Part shown: piece by piece, positions 44,833 to 53,975 of the stretch
How positions within the stretch are numbered: position 1 is the first letter of the stretch
Layout of the letters: each line of letters begins with the position of its first letter
NCBI GenBank assembly: GCA_035513345.1
Contig: DATKCF010000039.1
Location: forward strand, 15,720 to 79,719
Length of the DNA: 64,000 nt
Direction: 5' to 3'
Origin: DATKCF01 sp035513345
GTDB lineage: Bacteria; Gemmatimonadota; Gemmatimonadetes; Longimicrobiales; RSA9
The notes under the pieces: model-generated
What the model saw: only the letters and a program-made list of their open reading frames with translations
Told to the model about the DNA's origin: nothing
Databases searched by the model: none
Translations under genes and position numbers: made by a program

Positions 44833-45831
44833 TTGAAGGCGACACGGCTGCTGACTGTCGCCGTAGTAGTGGCGGCGTTCGGTCCGGCCCCGGTGTCCTC
44901 CGCGCAGCTCGGTGACACACTGCGCAGCGGGTCGGTGACGTTCGTGTTCGCGCCCGAAGGTCGTGTGCTTGCCCGGGCGCTGGCCGCATCGGTCGCGCCC
45001 CTGCCGTTTCTGCCAGAGGACATCATGACGGGCGATCCCGCCGTGGTCGTCCAGCTCGCGCCCGACGAAGTTTCATTCGATTCGCTGACCGGAGGCCGCG
45101 CTCCGGAATGGGGCGCGGGTGTCGCATTCCCGAGCGATGGCCGGATCGTACTGCCGGCGTACGTGTCGCGGCGGGGTGCGGTGCATGAGCTGAACCGCGT
45201 GCTGCGGCACGAGCTGGCGCACGTCGGGCTGCAGCGGTACGTCGGCGACCTGCAGGTGCCGCGCTGGTTCACGGAAGGCTACTCGACGTGGGCTGCGGGC
45301 CAGCTCGACGAAAACGCCGGGTGGCTGCTTCGCCTGGCGTTCCTGACGGGTCGCGCGCCGCCGCTCGACTCGCTCACGCTCGACTGGCCGGAGCGTACGA
45401 CGGACGCGCGCATCGCGTATCTGCTCTCCGCCAGCGTGGTGGCGTATCTGTACGAGAACGGCGGCGATCGCGTCATGCGATTGTTCCTCGAACGCTGGCG
45501 CGAGATCGGCGGGTTCGAACGCGCGATGTTCGATACATACGGGCTCGGTCTCGTTCAACTCGAGCGCTACTGGTCCGAGTATGTCCGCCGCCGATACGGC
45601 TGGCTGACATTCGCAGCCCAGTCTGTCGTGATCTGGACGTTCACCGCATTGCTCGTCATGGTCATGTTCGGGATCCGGCGCAAACGGAACCGCGAAAGGT
45701 TCGAACGGCTGCGGGCGATGGAGCTTCCCGACGACCCGGAATACTGGGTGCACACTCGGCAGGCCTGGCCGCCCGAGCCGCGACCGCCGGAGCCGCCGCC
45801 CGGTGAGGCGGACGTTCCGCCGGCGCGCTGA
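44833..45831 (+). CDS. Membrane-anchored HExxH metalloprotease-like protein
   Basis: About 332 residues. An N-terminal signal peptide (KATRLLTVAVVVAAFGPAPVSSAQ) is followed by a gluzincin-like catalytic segment: VLRHELAHVGLQRY with the zinc HExxH motif, then VPRWFTEGYSTWAAG with the downstream glutamate. A transmembrane helix near the C-terminus (SVVIWTFTALLVMVMFGI) is followed by a basic, proline-rich cytoplasmic tail. The peptidase domain would face the periplasm. Start is uncertain; I used the TTG at 44833, 33 bases after cheB, because the signal peptide begins there. Function and substrate unknown. Confidence 0.72.
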   Translation: MKATRLLTVAVVVAAFGPAPVSSAQLGDTLRSGSVTFVFAPEGRVLARALAASVAPLPFLPEDIMTGDPAVVVQLAPDEVSFDSLTGGRAPEWGAGVAFPSDGRIVLPAYVSRRGAVHELNRVLRHELAHVGLQRYVGDLQVPRWFTEGYSTWAAGQLDENAGWLLRLAFLTGRAPPLDSLTLDWPERTTDARIAYLLSASVVAYLYENGGDRVMRLFLERWREIGGFERAMFDTYGLGLVQLERYWSEYVRRRYGWLTFAAQSVVIWTFTALLVMVMFGIRRKRNRERFERLRAMELPDDPEYWVHTRQAWPPEPRPPEPPPGEADVPPAR

Positions 45832-45990
45832 AAAGAGCCGGCCGCACGGGTTGCGCCGGACCGCTACGCAACAGTGTCGCCCGGAATGCACGTTGCTCAC
45901 CTCCGAGTGGTCAGAATTTCCGGGAAAGGATGTGGGTTGTCCGGGTGGCACGTTGACGACCCGCCGCGGCGTGGTCATCTTCAAGGCGAG

Positions 45991-46197
45991 ATGAGTCCGA
46001 AACCGACGAAGAGTTCCGAAGCCGCCGCAGAGCGCAATTCGCTGCGGTTTTCCGCCATCAACGCGATCCTGCTGGTTGCGGGTCTCGGCGTGATTACGCT
46101 GGGATACGCCATGCTGGCGAACGGATCGACGGTTGGTGCGCCCCTGCTGCTCGTGCTGGGTTACGCCGTCCTCATCCCGCTAGGCATCATCCTCTAG
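45991..46197 (+). CDS. Small two-helix membrane protein (DUF3098-like)
   Basis: 68 residues: a short charged N-terminus (MSPKPTKSSEAAAERN), then two membrane helices separated by a glycine-containing turn (INAILLVAGLGVITLGYAML and LLLVLGYAVLIPLGII). The layout resembles the DUF3098 family of small integral membrane proteins; function unknown. A TTGACG at 45953-45958 could be a -35 element but its -10 partner is poor. The stop codon overlaps the stop of the convergent glycosyltransferase. Confidence 0.65.
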   Translation: MSPKPTKSSEAAAERNSLRFSAINAILLVAGLGVITLGYAMLANGSTVGAPLLLVLGYAVLIPLGIIL

Positions 46198-47330
46198 TTC
46201 CTGGTCCAGGAGCTGCGTTTCGTGCGGTCCCGGGTCAGGTCGTCGTAGGCGGCGCTGACGCGGTCTGCGGACCAGTCGGCATCCTCGAGCAGGGCGCGAG
46301 CCTGCGCATTGGCCGCTGTAGCGAGTCGTCTCGATTCATCCGCAACGAGATTCGCAATGGCATCAGCCAGTCCGCGGTCGTCGCCGGGCTCGACGGCCAG
46401 CGCCGCGTCCGGTTCCCAGTCGCTGATGTGACCGCGGCGAGTGCCGACGGTCGGAACGCCGAGCGCGGCCGCCTCCAGCGCGACGACCGGATCCGCTTCA
46501 TGCAGCGACGACATCACCAGGATGTGCGACTGTTCGACGAGCGGTCGAAGCTGCGATTGCGTGAGGAACCCGTGGAAGCGGACCTGCTGATCCAGATTCA
46601 GTTCATGTACCATTCGGTGCACGTGACCGCTCAGCGTGTCCTCGCCGGCGATGTCGAGAGTGAATGGAATGCCGGCATCGGCGAGGCGACGCGCGGCGCG
46701 CAGCAGGGTCGGCTGATCCTTGACGCGGTTGAGCGATGCGACGTGCAACAGCCGGACGGGCCGGTCCGGGTCACGGCGTTGTGGCGGTGCCGGGGTCCAT
46801 GCGGCCGTGTCAACGCCGATCGGGATTCGTTGCGCGACGTGGCCGAGCCGGGCGAGGTCGTCACGGATCGCGTTGCTGGGGACCGTAAGTCGGGCTGCGG
46901 AAGACAGGGCGAAGGACACACGGGCGCGGCCGGCAGCGCCGAGTCGGCCGCCATACCCGATGTCGGGCAGGGCAACCAGATCGCCGCCCGTAACGTGCAG
47001 CAGCAGCGGGCGTCGCATCAGTCGCGCGGCGGCACCGGCCGGCACGCCGGGTCCGGATGCCCAGAAGGCGTGCAGGACATCAAATCGTTGCGAGCGGTGC
47101 GCGGCGAACAGCGCTTTCAGTGTGCGGGCGGAACGCCGGCCGTTGCCGCCGATGTTGTGGACGGTCGCGCCCTCGAGCGCGTACGTGCGCGCCGCGGTTT
47201 CGCCGCGCATCGCGAACACATGCAGATCGACGGTCCGCGCGAGACGGCGGATCAGCCAGATGAGCGCGGGTATCACGCGATGCGTTCCGCTCTCGTCGAC
47301 GCCGCCCGGCACGATCATGGCGACTCTCAC
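46194..47330 (-). CDS. Glycosyltransferase family 4 protein
   Basis: 378-residue GT-B glycosyltransferase. The N-terminal domain contains a glycine-rich start (MRVAMIVPGGVDESGTHRV) and the C-terminal GT4 donor domain contains IPIGVDTAAWTPAP, RLLHVASLNRVKDQPTLLRAARRL, VRFHGFLTQSQL and SSLHEADPVVALEAAALGVPTVGT with the E-x7-E pattern. It is the last gene of the leftward polysaccharide locus; its GTG start overlaps the stop of the upstream glycosyltransferase. Donor and acceptor sugars are unknown. Confidence 0.9.
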   Translation of the reverse strand: MRVAMIVPGGVDESGTHRVIPALIWLIRRLARTVDLHVFAMRGETAARTYALEGATVHNIGGNGRRSARTLKALFAAHRSQRFDVLHAFWASGPGVPAGAAARLMRRPLLLHVTGGDLVALPDIGYGGRLGAAGRARVSFALSSAARLTVPSNAIRDDLARLGHVAQRIPIGVDTAAWTPAPPQRRDPDRPVRLLHVASLNRVKDQPTLLRAARRLADAGIPFTLDIAGEDTLSGHVHRMVHELNLDQQVRFHGFLTQSQLRPLVEQSHILVMSSLHEADPVVALEAAALGVPTVGTRRGHISDWEPDAALAVEPGDDRGLADAIANLVADESRRLATAANAQARALLEDADWSADRVSAAYDDLTRDRTKRSSWTRN

Positions 47331-48493
47331 GAGGCCACGTTCCGGGCGGTGTGCGCGCGGGTTGTGGAGCCGGGATCAAGGACGGCCTGGTAGGCGAGTG
47401 CGAGCTGGCGGCCAACGGCGTCCCACGACAGGTGTCGTTCGAAGTGTTCGCGGGCGGCGATCGCGGATGCGTCGCGATCGATCGTCGACGCGCGATCGAG
47501 ACAGCCGACGAGCGCGTCAACATCGCCTGGCTTCCAGAGGAATCCGGCAGTTCCGACAATCGAGCGCAATGACGGGATATCGGTGACGATCGGCGTGACC
47601 CCGGCAGCGAGCGCTTCGATCACGGCGTAGCCGCTGCCCTCACGATGGCTGCCCTGGAGCAGGAAGTCGGACTCGCACAGCATTCGCCATACTTCGGTCA
47701 GTGAACAGGGACCGAGAAGGTCGACGCGAGCGCGCAGGACCGGGTCACGTTCGATCTTCGTCCGCACGGCGGGCAGAAGCGGCGCATCCAGAAAGCACAT
47801 GCGGAGTCGCGCGCCGGGGAACCGGTCGGCGACAGCAGCAAATCCGGAAAGCACCGTGAGCGGATCCTTGTTCCTGTCGAGGCGGCCGAGCCAGACGAAA
47901 TGGACGGGGGTGCCGTTGCGCGGCGGCCTGCGGCAGGCTTCTCCGTGCAGGATGGACGCTTCGAGGACTTCGTGGACTGGCAGGTCGGGCACGAAGAGGC
48001 CGGCATCGAAGAACGGGTTGGCCTGGTCGGCGGCCGTGAACGCGACTGCGTCCAGACTGGCCATGTCGCGGCGCGCGGCGGGTCTGCGCCAGAGCCGCGG
48101 CACTCCGTCCGCATGGTCCTGCGCCATGAGGCGTGCGCCGTAGACGCGGTGCTTGAGCGCACGCGCGTGTCCGGGCAGGGACAGGCCCTGCACGTGAATC
48201 AGGCGGGGGCGCAGGCGTTGCACGGTCCGGCCGATCGCGGTGCTGGATTCGGGTACCGGGCGGGAGCCGGGCGGTCCGCGGCGGAACCCGGGACGCTCCT
48301 TGACGAAATGGAAAGCCACGCCGTCGCGCAGCACCATTGCATCGCGCGAAGCTGGCTGAACGACGGCGATATCGACGCCCGCGCGGGCCGCGGCGACCGC
48401 ACAACCGGACAGTGCGGGCCACGCGGCGAGCAGCGCCTCGGGTGACCGTTCGGCACGGTCGAGCTGAAAGCTGACCTGTACGACGTCCTTCAT
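47327..48493 (-). CDS. Glycosyltransferase family 4 protein
   Basis: 388 residues. The second half has the GT4 donor-binding features: VHFVWLGRLDRNKDPLTVLSGFAAV, VDLLGPCSLTEVWRMLCESDFLLQGSHREGSGYAVIEALAAGVTPIVTDIPSLR. The N-terminal domain shows LIHVQGLSLPGHARALKHRV. ATG at 48493 overlaps the stop of the upstream gene; the stop overlaps the downstream GTG. Part of the overlapping chain of polysaccharide genes. Confidence 0.88.
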   Translation of the reverse strand: MKDVVQVSFQLDRAERSPEALLAAWPALSGCAVAAARAGVDIAVVQPASRDAMVLRDGVAFHFVKERPGFRRGPPGSRPVPESSTAIGRTVQRLRPRLIHVQGLSLPGHARALKHRVYGARLMAQDHADGVPRLWRRPAARRDMASLDAVAFTAADQANPFFDAGLFVPDLPVHEVLEASILHGEACRRPPRNGTPVHFVWLGRLDRNKDPLTVLSGFAAVADRFPGARLRMCFLDAPLLPAVRTKIERDPVLRARVDLLGPCSLTEVWRMLCESDFLLQGSHREGSGYAVIEALAAGVTPIVTDIPSLRSIVGTAGFLWKPGDVDALVGCLDRASTIDRDASAIAAREHFERHLSWDAVGRQLALAYQAVLDPGSTTRAHTARNVAS

Positions 48494-49596
48494 GCCGCCG
48501 TCATGAGCGGTTGGAGGATGCGGTTCATCGCGAAACGGAAGCGATCGGCGCCGAACTCCGCGGCACGGGCGCGCAGGACGGTGGCGTTGAAGGCACGCGC
48601 CTCGAAGGCATGGATGGCAAGGAGCAGCGCCTCGGGCGTCTGCCTGCGAAACAGGATGCCGGTGCCTGCGCCAGCCACGCGCGCGTCGACCACGATTTCG
48701 GCTGCACCGCCTTCACCGAACGCGATGACCGGCGCACCCGCGGCGTGCGCTTCGACCAACGCGATGCCAAAGTCCTCGACACCGGAGTGGACGAGAGCGC
48801 GGCAGCGGCCGAGCCAGTCGGCGACTTCGGCATCATCGACGCGGCCGGCGAACTCGACGTTCGGCCCGGCCAGCGACCGGAGCCGGTCGCGGTCCGGCCC
48901 GTCCCCCACGACCACGAGACGGCGGTTCGACCGATTGAAGGCCTGGATCGTGAGGTCCACACGCTTGTACGGTACGAGTGCGCCGAGCGCGAGATAGAAA
49001 TCGTCGCGCTCGCGAGCGGGCTCGAACCGTTCGAGCGCGACGGGTGGGTGCACTACGATCGCATCGCGGCCCCAGCAGGATGCGACGCGTGCACGCACGT
49101 GGCCGGAGTTGGCCACGAAAGTCGTGACGCGTCGTGCCGAAGCGCGGTCCCATGCTCGCAGTCGTGGCGCAAGCGCCCGCATGGCCAGTCGGACCGGCGC
49201 ACTGGCGCGGCCGTGCCCGAAGTATGCATCGAACTGGTCCCACACGTAGCGCATCGGCGTGTGGCAGTAGGAAACGTGCGGTGTGCCGCGCGGCGCGATC
49301 GCGCCCTTGGCCACGCAATGGCTGCTCGACAGGACAAAATCGTACCCGCGCAGATCGAAGCGTTCGATCAGGGCCGGCAGCAGCGGCAACGCGTGACGGT
49401 AGAAGCGGGCCGACAGCGGAACGGAGTCGAGTGCCGAGGTATGGATCGGCCGCGACTCGATGCGTTCGGATACGCTCCCGGGCACGTGCACGAGCGTGAA
49501 GATGTCGCAGGCCGGAAACAGGTCGATGAGCGCTTCGAGGACTCTTTCGCCGCCGCGCATGCCGGTCAGCCAGTCGTGAACCAGAGCGACACGCAT
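48490..49596 (-). CDS. Glycosyltransferase family 4 protein (WbaZ-like)
   Basis: 368 residues. It begins MRVALVHDWLTGMRGGERVLEAL, a start typical of one GT4 subgroup, followed by SYCHTPMRYVWDQFDAYFG (the segment shared with mannosyltransferases such as WbaZ) and a GT4 C-terminal domain: YLALGALVPYKRVDLTIQAFNR, ALVHSGVEDFGIALVEAHAAGAPVIAFGEGGAAEIV. The frame is open 94 codons upstream of this start, but that part is antisense-like and the ATG at 49596 overlaps the stop of the upstream gene, as elsewhere in the locus. Substrate inference is tentative. Confidence 0.88.
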   Translation of the reverse strand: MRVALVHDWLTGMRGGERVLEALIDLFPACDIFTLVHVPGSVSERIESRPIHTSALDSVPLSARFYRHALPLLPALIERFDLRGYDFVLSSSHCVAKGAIAPRGTPHVSYCHTPMRYVWDQFDAYFGHGRASAPVRLAMRALAPRLRAWDRASARRVTTFVANSGHVRARVASCWGRDAIVVHPPVALERFEPARERDDFYLALGALVPYKRVDLTIQAFNRSNRRLVVVGDGPDRDRLRSLAGPNVEFAGRVDDAEVADWLGRCRALVHSGVEDFGIALVEAHAAGAPVIAFGEGGAAEIVVDARVAGAGTGILFRRQTPEALLLAIHAFEARAFNATVLRARAAEFGADRFRFAMNRILQPLMTAA

Positions 49597-50699
49597 CAAT
49601 CGGACTCCGTGATCGCGCGCAGGACGGTCTCGTGTGTCGATGCACCCGGCAGAACCGAAACGCGGCCATCTCCGACCGGCGCCCACTCGGCAGGGTCGGC
49701 GTAGTCGTGCCAGACTACCACTACATGCGACGCGCCGGCCACCGCGGCCAGATGCGCCGGGAACGAGTCGACTCCGATGAACGCACTGGATCCGCCGTAG
49801 ATGCCCGCAAGGCCGGACACGTCGAGCGGGCCCGTCACGATGTCCGCGGGTATGGAACGGAACGTGGATTCCAGCCATTCGCGTTCTTTGGCCGCACCGG
49901 TGATGACGACGTCCTTGCCGAGATCATTGAGCGAGGCGGCGAGCCGGCGCCAGTGATCGGTGCTCCAGCGTTTGCGCCGCCGGCGAGTGCCGGGATGCAG
50001 CACCGTGTATGGTGAGATGCGGCCATTTGCGCCGTTCGCGTTGCTGGCGAGGTGAGTGATGTCCGGAACGGGGAATGCCCGGGAACCGGATCCGGTGACC
50101 GCGCGGATCGCACGGCCGAAGCGTTCGAGCTCGTGCTCGCCGTCGATGTGCGGGACGACGCGATCGAGGCGGAAGGAGAAACCGGCTGAACCGAAGCCGT
50201 ACAGGAAGCGGGCGCCGGACCGGGCAAGGAGCGGAATCGAGTTGGGAACGTAAGATCGCAGTTCGAGCGCGATGTCGTACTCGCGTTCGCGCAGCCGCGC
50301 GACCAGGCCTCGCCGGCCGGCCGCTGCGGCAGGACCAGCCGCTGTCCCTCGGCCAATGGCGCCGTTGCCGGCACCATTGTGTGCGACGAAATCGGGAGTC
50401 GCGCCGCGGCGGAGCAGCAATGCGTCGAAAACGAACACACGCGAAACCTTGGTGTGCCCGGTGAACAGGCGAGCTGCGCCCGACGACACAAGGACATCCA
50501 CTTCGGCGTCAGGGAACGCGCGGCGCAGCTCGGCGGGCACGCCGAGCGTGAGAAGCGCATCACCCAGGTGGCCGATGTTCGAGACGAGGATCCGTCGCGG
50601 GTGAGCAGGCAACGGCCGTGCGTCGCGTCGCAGCGCAATGCCGGCGGCACCGTCGAACGCGCGAGCTGCGGCGTACAGCCATGGTTTCGAGGACTTCAT
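49596..50699 (-). CDS. Glycosyltransferase family 9 (heptosyltransferase-like) protein
   Basis: 367-residue GT9-type enzyme. Features: RILVSNIGHLGDALLTLGVPAELRRAFPDAEVDVLV (first Rossmann domain with the GxxxD motif), DIALELRSYVPNSIPLLARSGARFLYGF, YTVLHPGTRRRRKRWSTDHWRRLAASL, and the donor-site end GLAGIYGGSSAFIGVDSFPAHLAA. Heptosyltransferases usually act in LPS core synthesis; within an exopolysaccharide locus it may transfer another sugar. The stop shares one base with the next start. Confidence 0.88.
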   Translation of the reverse strand: MKSSKPWLYAAARAFDGAAGIALRRDARPLPAHPRRILVSNIGHLGDALLTLGVPAELRRAFPDAEVDVLVSSGAARLFTGHTKVSRVFVFDALLLRRGATPDFVAHNGAGNGAIGRGTAAGPAAAAGRRGLVARLREREYDIALELRSYVPNSIPLLARSGARFLYGFGSAGFSFRLDRVVPHIDGEHELERFGRAIRAVTGSGSRAFPVPDITHLASNANGANGRISPYTVLHPGTRRRRKRWSTDHWRRLAASLNDLGKDVVITGAAKEREWLESTFRSIPADIVTGPLDVSGLAGIYGGSSAFIGVDSFPAHLAAVAGASHVVVVWHDYADPAEWAPVGDGRVSVLPGASTHETVLRAITESD

Positions 50700-51412
50700 G
50701 CGCCGTCCTCGGGAGCACGCGTCCGTTCATAGATGGCGAATCCGTTGCGCAGTCGCCGCGCGTAAGCGACCCGGCGGTAGGCAGGATCGTCATCGAGACG
50801 CCGCCTGTTGTCCAGGTTCTTGTAGGTCCGCACGTCGTCGAGCGCCAGGAAGCGGGCGCCGTACACCTCGTCGAGTTCGGCCGGCCCCGTGAACTCCGAG
50901 CCGTCGATCACGACGAGGTCGAAGTGGTCGATCGCGAAGCGTTCGCGGATCGCGCGGATGCCATGAGCGGACAGAGCGTGCCGCTCGACGTACTCGATGT
51001 CCTGCCTCAGCCACCGCATGACCTCCGCGCGGCGGATGAAACGGAAGCGCGTCCAGACACGGCGACGGAATGCGTCGATCTCCGCTTCGGTCGGGAACCG
51101 GTCGAGCCGAACGGAGGAAACGTTGTGGCAATGCACGAAGTCGTGCTCGCGATACCGTCGCTCGAGCGCTTCGAATCGTGTGACAGACACTTCGATGCAG
51201 TGGATGGCTGGCCGGTCCGGGTTGCGCAATGCGCCCGCGACGAGGGCGGCCGTGCTGCCTTCGCCGGATGATGCGCCGATGTCGAGTATCGTCCGTACAC
51301 CGGCCGTGGCGGCCAGGTGTTCGAGGTGCCGCGACAATCGGTCGCCAGCGATCTCGGGCGCGATAAGGCGATCGAGTTGCGAGCCCGAAGGCGCAGCCGT
51401 CGTGCGCGTCAC
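50696..51412 (-). CDS. SAM-dependent methyltransferase-like protein of the polysaccharide locus
   Basis: 238 residues. The Rossmann start TILDIGASSGEGSTAALVAGAL is a SAM motif I and HCIEVSVTRFEALERRY a motif II acidic turn. DLVVIDGSEFTGPAELDEVYGARFLALDDV resembles the motif IV region of the class I Methyltransf_24 group. The GTG at 51412 overlaps the stop of the upstream polymerase gene (GTGA), which fixes the start; the long open frame further upstream is antisense-type. Probably modifies a sugar or acts on a lipid-linked intermediate. Confidence 0.75.
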   Translation of the reverse strand: MTRTTAAPSGSQLDRLIAPEIAGDRLSRHLEHLAATAGVRTILDIGASSGEGSTAALVAGALRNPDRPAIHCIEVSVTRFEALERRYREHDFVHCHNVSSVRLDRFPTEAEIDAFRRRVWTRFRFIRRAEVMRWLRQDIEYVERHALSAHGIRAIRERFAIDHFDLVVIDGSEFTGPAELDEVYGARFLALDDVRTYKNLDNRRRLDDDPAYRRVAYARRLRNGFAIYERTRAPEDGA

Positions 51413-52842
51413 GTTGGGCCTCGGGCTGGCACGACGGCAGCTGGCACGGTGCCGACCGGCACGATACGACCGCTGCGCTGAGTAACGGTGGCTGCGCACG
51501 CAATCGCGGCCGCGATGATGATGAGCTGCGCGTGGCCGTGCGACAGCGGCCATTCGACCATGCCCTCGGCGCAGAAGATCCCGAGCGTCCAGAGCGCGGC
51601 GTGCCGCAGGCTGGCCTGCACGGCGTCGGCCGCCGGGTCGCGGGCGGCAGCGATGGCACGGCGAACGAGCGCGACAAGGAGCATGACGTAGATGGACAGG
51701 CCGACCAGACCGGACTCGGCGGCGACCTGGATGTACGCGTTGTGCGGCGTCGCCTTCAGATCCCAGAGCGTGGGCACGAGCGCGCCGAGCCGGTCGAGCT
51801 CGGCAGCGAATGCGCCGGGACCCGCGCCGATGATCGGGTGTTCGAGGAACAGCTGAATGCCCGCGAGCATGAGTGCGGCGCGCTGCGCGACGGACCAGTC
51901 GAGCAGTGTGCCGACGATCGTAACACGAATGGCACCGCCGGTCACGATGTCGACGACGAGCGCGGCCGCGAGCGCGCCGCCGAGCACGCGCAGGACGAAT
52001 CGCCACTCGCCGATGAGGAGCAGCACGAAGGTTCCGATCAGGACCGACAGCCAGCTGCCGCGCGAGAAGGTACCGGCCAGCCCGATAACCGTCATGACGA
52101 GCGCCAGCGTGGTCGCGGCTCGCATTGCAGTGTTGCCGCTGATACGTCGCGCATGGACGGCGAACGGCAGCGCGAGGGCCAGGAACATGCCCAGACCATT
52201 CGGCTGTCCGAACCCGAGCGCGGCGCGATTGACGCCTTCCTCCGAGAACCGGCCGGGGATGATGCCGAGGGTCTCGAGCGCGGCAAGAAAGCCGACAAGA
52301 CCGGCCGTACCGGCAATCGCGAGCGCGGCGGTAGCGGCGCTGCCGGGCCTTCGCGAGAACGTATCTGTCGCGACGACCAGAAGCGCGCCGATCAGCACGA
52401 GATTGGCAATCTCGCGAATCGCTGCGCCACGGTGATCGGAAACGGCACCCGCCAGCAGATATGTCAGCAGGAACGCCAGGCACAGCAGCACGGGGATCGC
52501 GCCGGTCGAAAGTCCTCGCCGCGACGGCCCCCATGCGAGGAACCAGGCCGCGACGACGACGGCAGTGATCGGCGCGGCGGGCGCGAGCCGCAGATCACCC
52601 GCGGCATACAGCGCGGGCAGGGGCAGCGTGATGACGAGGACGGCGATGGAGTCGATCCAGCCGCCGGCAAGCACGACAAGCAGCGCGATGCCGGCCAGCC
52701 CGGCCGCCGCGAGGGCCAGCGTCTGCTGTTGCGCCGCAAGGGCACCCAGTGCGGCGACCGTGGCGCAACCGAGGACTGTCACGGCGGCCGGACCGACCGC
52801 CGCATCGGGCGAAACACGGGCGGGACGCACGGCGACGCTCAC
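51409..52842 (-). CDS. O-antigen ligase / Wzy-type polymerase family membrane protein
   Basis: 477 residues with about 11-12 hydrophobic helices. The family hallmark is the large periplasmic loop: RFSEEGVNRAALGFGQPNGLGMFLALALPF, GLAGTFSRGSWLSVLIG, FLEHPIIGAGPGAFAAEL and TPHNAYIQVAAESGLVGLSIYVMLL (the Wzy_C pattern with the PHNxxLxxxxExG element). In this locus it is the likely polymerase that joins repeat units in the periplasm; ligase activity cannot be ruled out. GTG start at 52842 overlaps the upstream glycosyltransferase stop. Confidence 0.88.
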   Translation of the reverse strand: MSVAVRPARVSPDAAVGPAAVTVLGCATVAALGALAAQQQTLALAAAGLAGIALLVVLAGGWIDSIAVLVITLPLPALYAAGDLRLAPAAPITAVVVAAWFLAWGPSRRGLSTGAIPVLLCLAFLLTYLLAGAVSDHRGAAIREIANLVLIGALLVVATDTFSRRPGSAATAALAIAGTAGLVGFLAALETLGIIPGRFSEEGVNRAALGFGQPNGLGMFLALALPFAVHARRISGNTAMRAATTLALVMTVIGLAGTFSRGSWLSVLIGTFVLLLIGEWRFVLRVLGGALAAALVVDIVTGGAIRVTIVGTLLDWSVAQRAALMLAGIQLFLEHPIIGAGPGAFAAELDRLGALVPTLWDLKATPHNAYIQVAAESGLVGLSIYVMLLVALVRRAIAAARDPAADAVQASLRHAALWTLGIFCAEGMVEWPLSHGHAQLIIIAAAIACAATVTQRSGRIVPVGTVPAAVVPARGPT

Positions 52843-53975
52843 GCTGCGACTTCCTGCCTGGCGAGGAGTGTGGCGTAGAAAGCCGTGGTCCGGTCGGCGA
52901 TGCGGCGCTGCGTGAACAACGCGAGGACGCGCTCGCGACCCGCATGGCCGCGGGCCACACGAAGCGACTCATGCAGCCGGTACGATTCGAGGATCGCGGC
53001 GATCGCACTGATGTCGCCGGGCGGAAACACATCGCCGGCATCGCCGATGACGGACGGGATCTCGCCACAACGGGAGCCGGCGACTGGAACACCGCACGCC
53101 ATTGCTTCGACCAGGATGCGGCCGAACTGCTCCGTCCACGTCCGTGTACCTGTCGTGGGCAGCACGAGTACGTCGAGTGCGGACAGAACGGCCGGCATGC
53201 CGGTCGAATCGATCCGGCCCGCAAAACGCACGCGCTCGGCAACGGCCAGCGTCTGCGCGCGTTCACGGAGCGCCCGCTTCTCGGGGCCGTCGCCAATGAG
53301 AAGCAGACACGCCGGCGGATCCGTGGCCGGCAGCCGCCCGAACGCATCGAGCAGTGTGTGCACACCCTTCTCACCCACGAGACGGCCACCGTATCCGACC
53401 ACGAACTCGCCATCCGCGATGCCGTAGCGCTGCCGGGCAGCGCTACGTGCGACGGGGTCCGGACGGAACCGTTCCGGGTTCACGCCGAACTGCGGCACGA
53501 CCGCGAGCGGGCCGACCCAGCCCGCGCGCCCGAGCGCGGCCGCCGCGCCGTCCGTACCCGCTATCGCACCCGTTGCATGACGGAAAACGAACGACCGGAC
53601 CCGCGAAAACGGCGGCGGCAGCCGGCGCTCGAGATTCTGCCAGGCGAAGAAGACGAAAGGTGTGCCGCGTCGCCTGCACAATGCACCAAGCTGGAGCGTG
53701 ACCAGGCTGTACGGCTCCTCGTCGATGTGAACGAGGTCGGGCACCGCCGCGTCCAGCCAGTCCGCTGCACCGGGATAGAAATGCAGATGGTTGTGGCCAG
53801 AGAGGCGGACCGGTACGCGCTGCGGCTCGGGATCGCCCGGCGAAGAAGGCTCGACCGGCTCGCGGCCCCATCGTCGGGGAATCACGGACGTCATGCGAAC
53901 GGACCGCTCCATCTCGCGGATCTTGTCGCGGTACGCACTCGCGATGAGCGCCTTCGAGACGTACAGGATGTTCAT
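52839..53975 (-). CDS. Glycosyltransferase family 4 protein
   Basis: 378 residues. N-terminal MNILYVSKALIASAYRDKIREME, then PDLVHIDEEPYSLVTLQLGAL, and a GT4 donor domain: VPQFGVNPERFRPDP, VGYGGRLVGEKGVHTLLDAFGRL, LLLIGDGPEKRALRERAQ, VRFAGRIDSTGMPAVLSALDVLVLPTTGTRTWTEQFGRILVEAMACGVPVAGSRCGEIPSVIG. The EQFGRILVEAMACGVP element has the E-x7-E pattern. The ATG at 53975 overlaps the flippase stop (ATGA), which fixes the start. Confidence 0.9.
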   Translation of the reverse strand: MNILYVSKALIASAYRDKIREMERSVRMTSVIPRRWGREPVEPSSPGDPEPQRVPVRLSGHNHLHFYPGAADWLDAAVPDLVHIDEEPYSLVTLQLGALCRRRGTPFVFFAWQNLERRLPPPFSRVRSFVFRHATGAIAGTDGAAAALGRAGWVGPLAVVPQFGVNPERFRPDPVARSAARQRYGIADGEFVVGYGGRLVGEKGVHTLLDAFGRLPATDPPACLLLIGDGPEKRALRERAQTLAVAERVRFAGRIDSTGMPAVLSALDVLVLPTTGTRTWTEQFGRILVEAMACGVPVAGSRCGEIPSVIGDAGDVFPPGDISAIAAILESYRLHESLRVARGHAGRERVLALFTQRRIADRTTAFYATLLARQEVAA

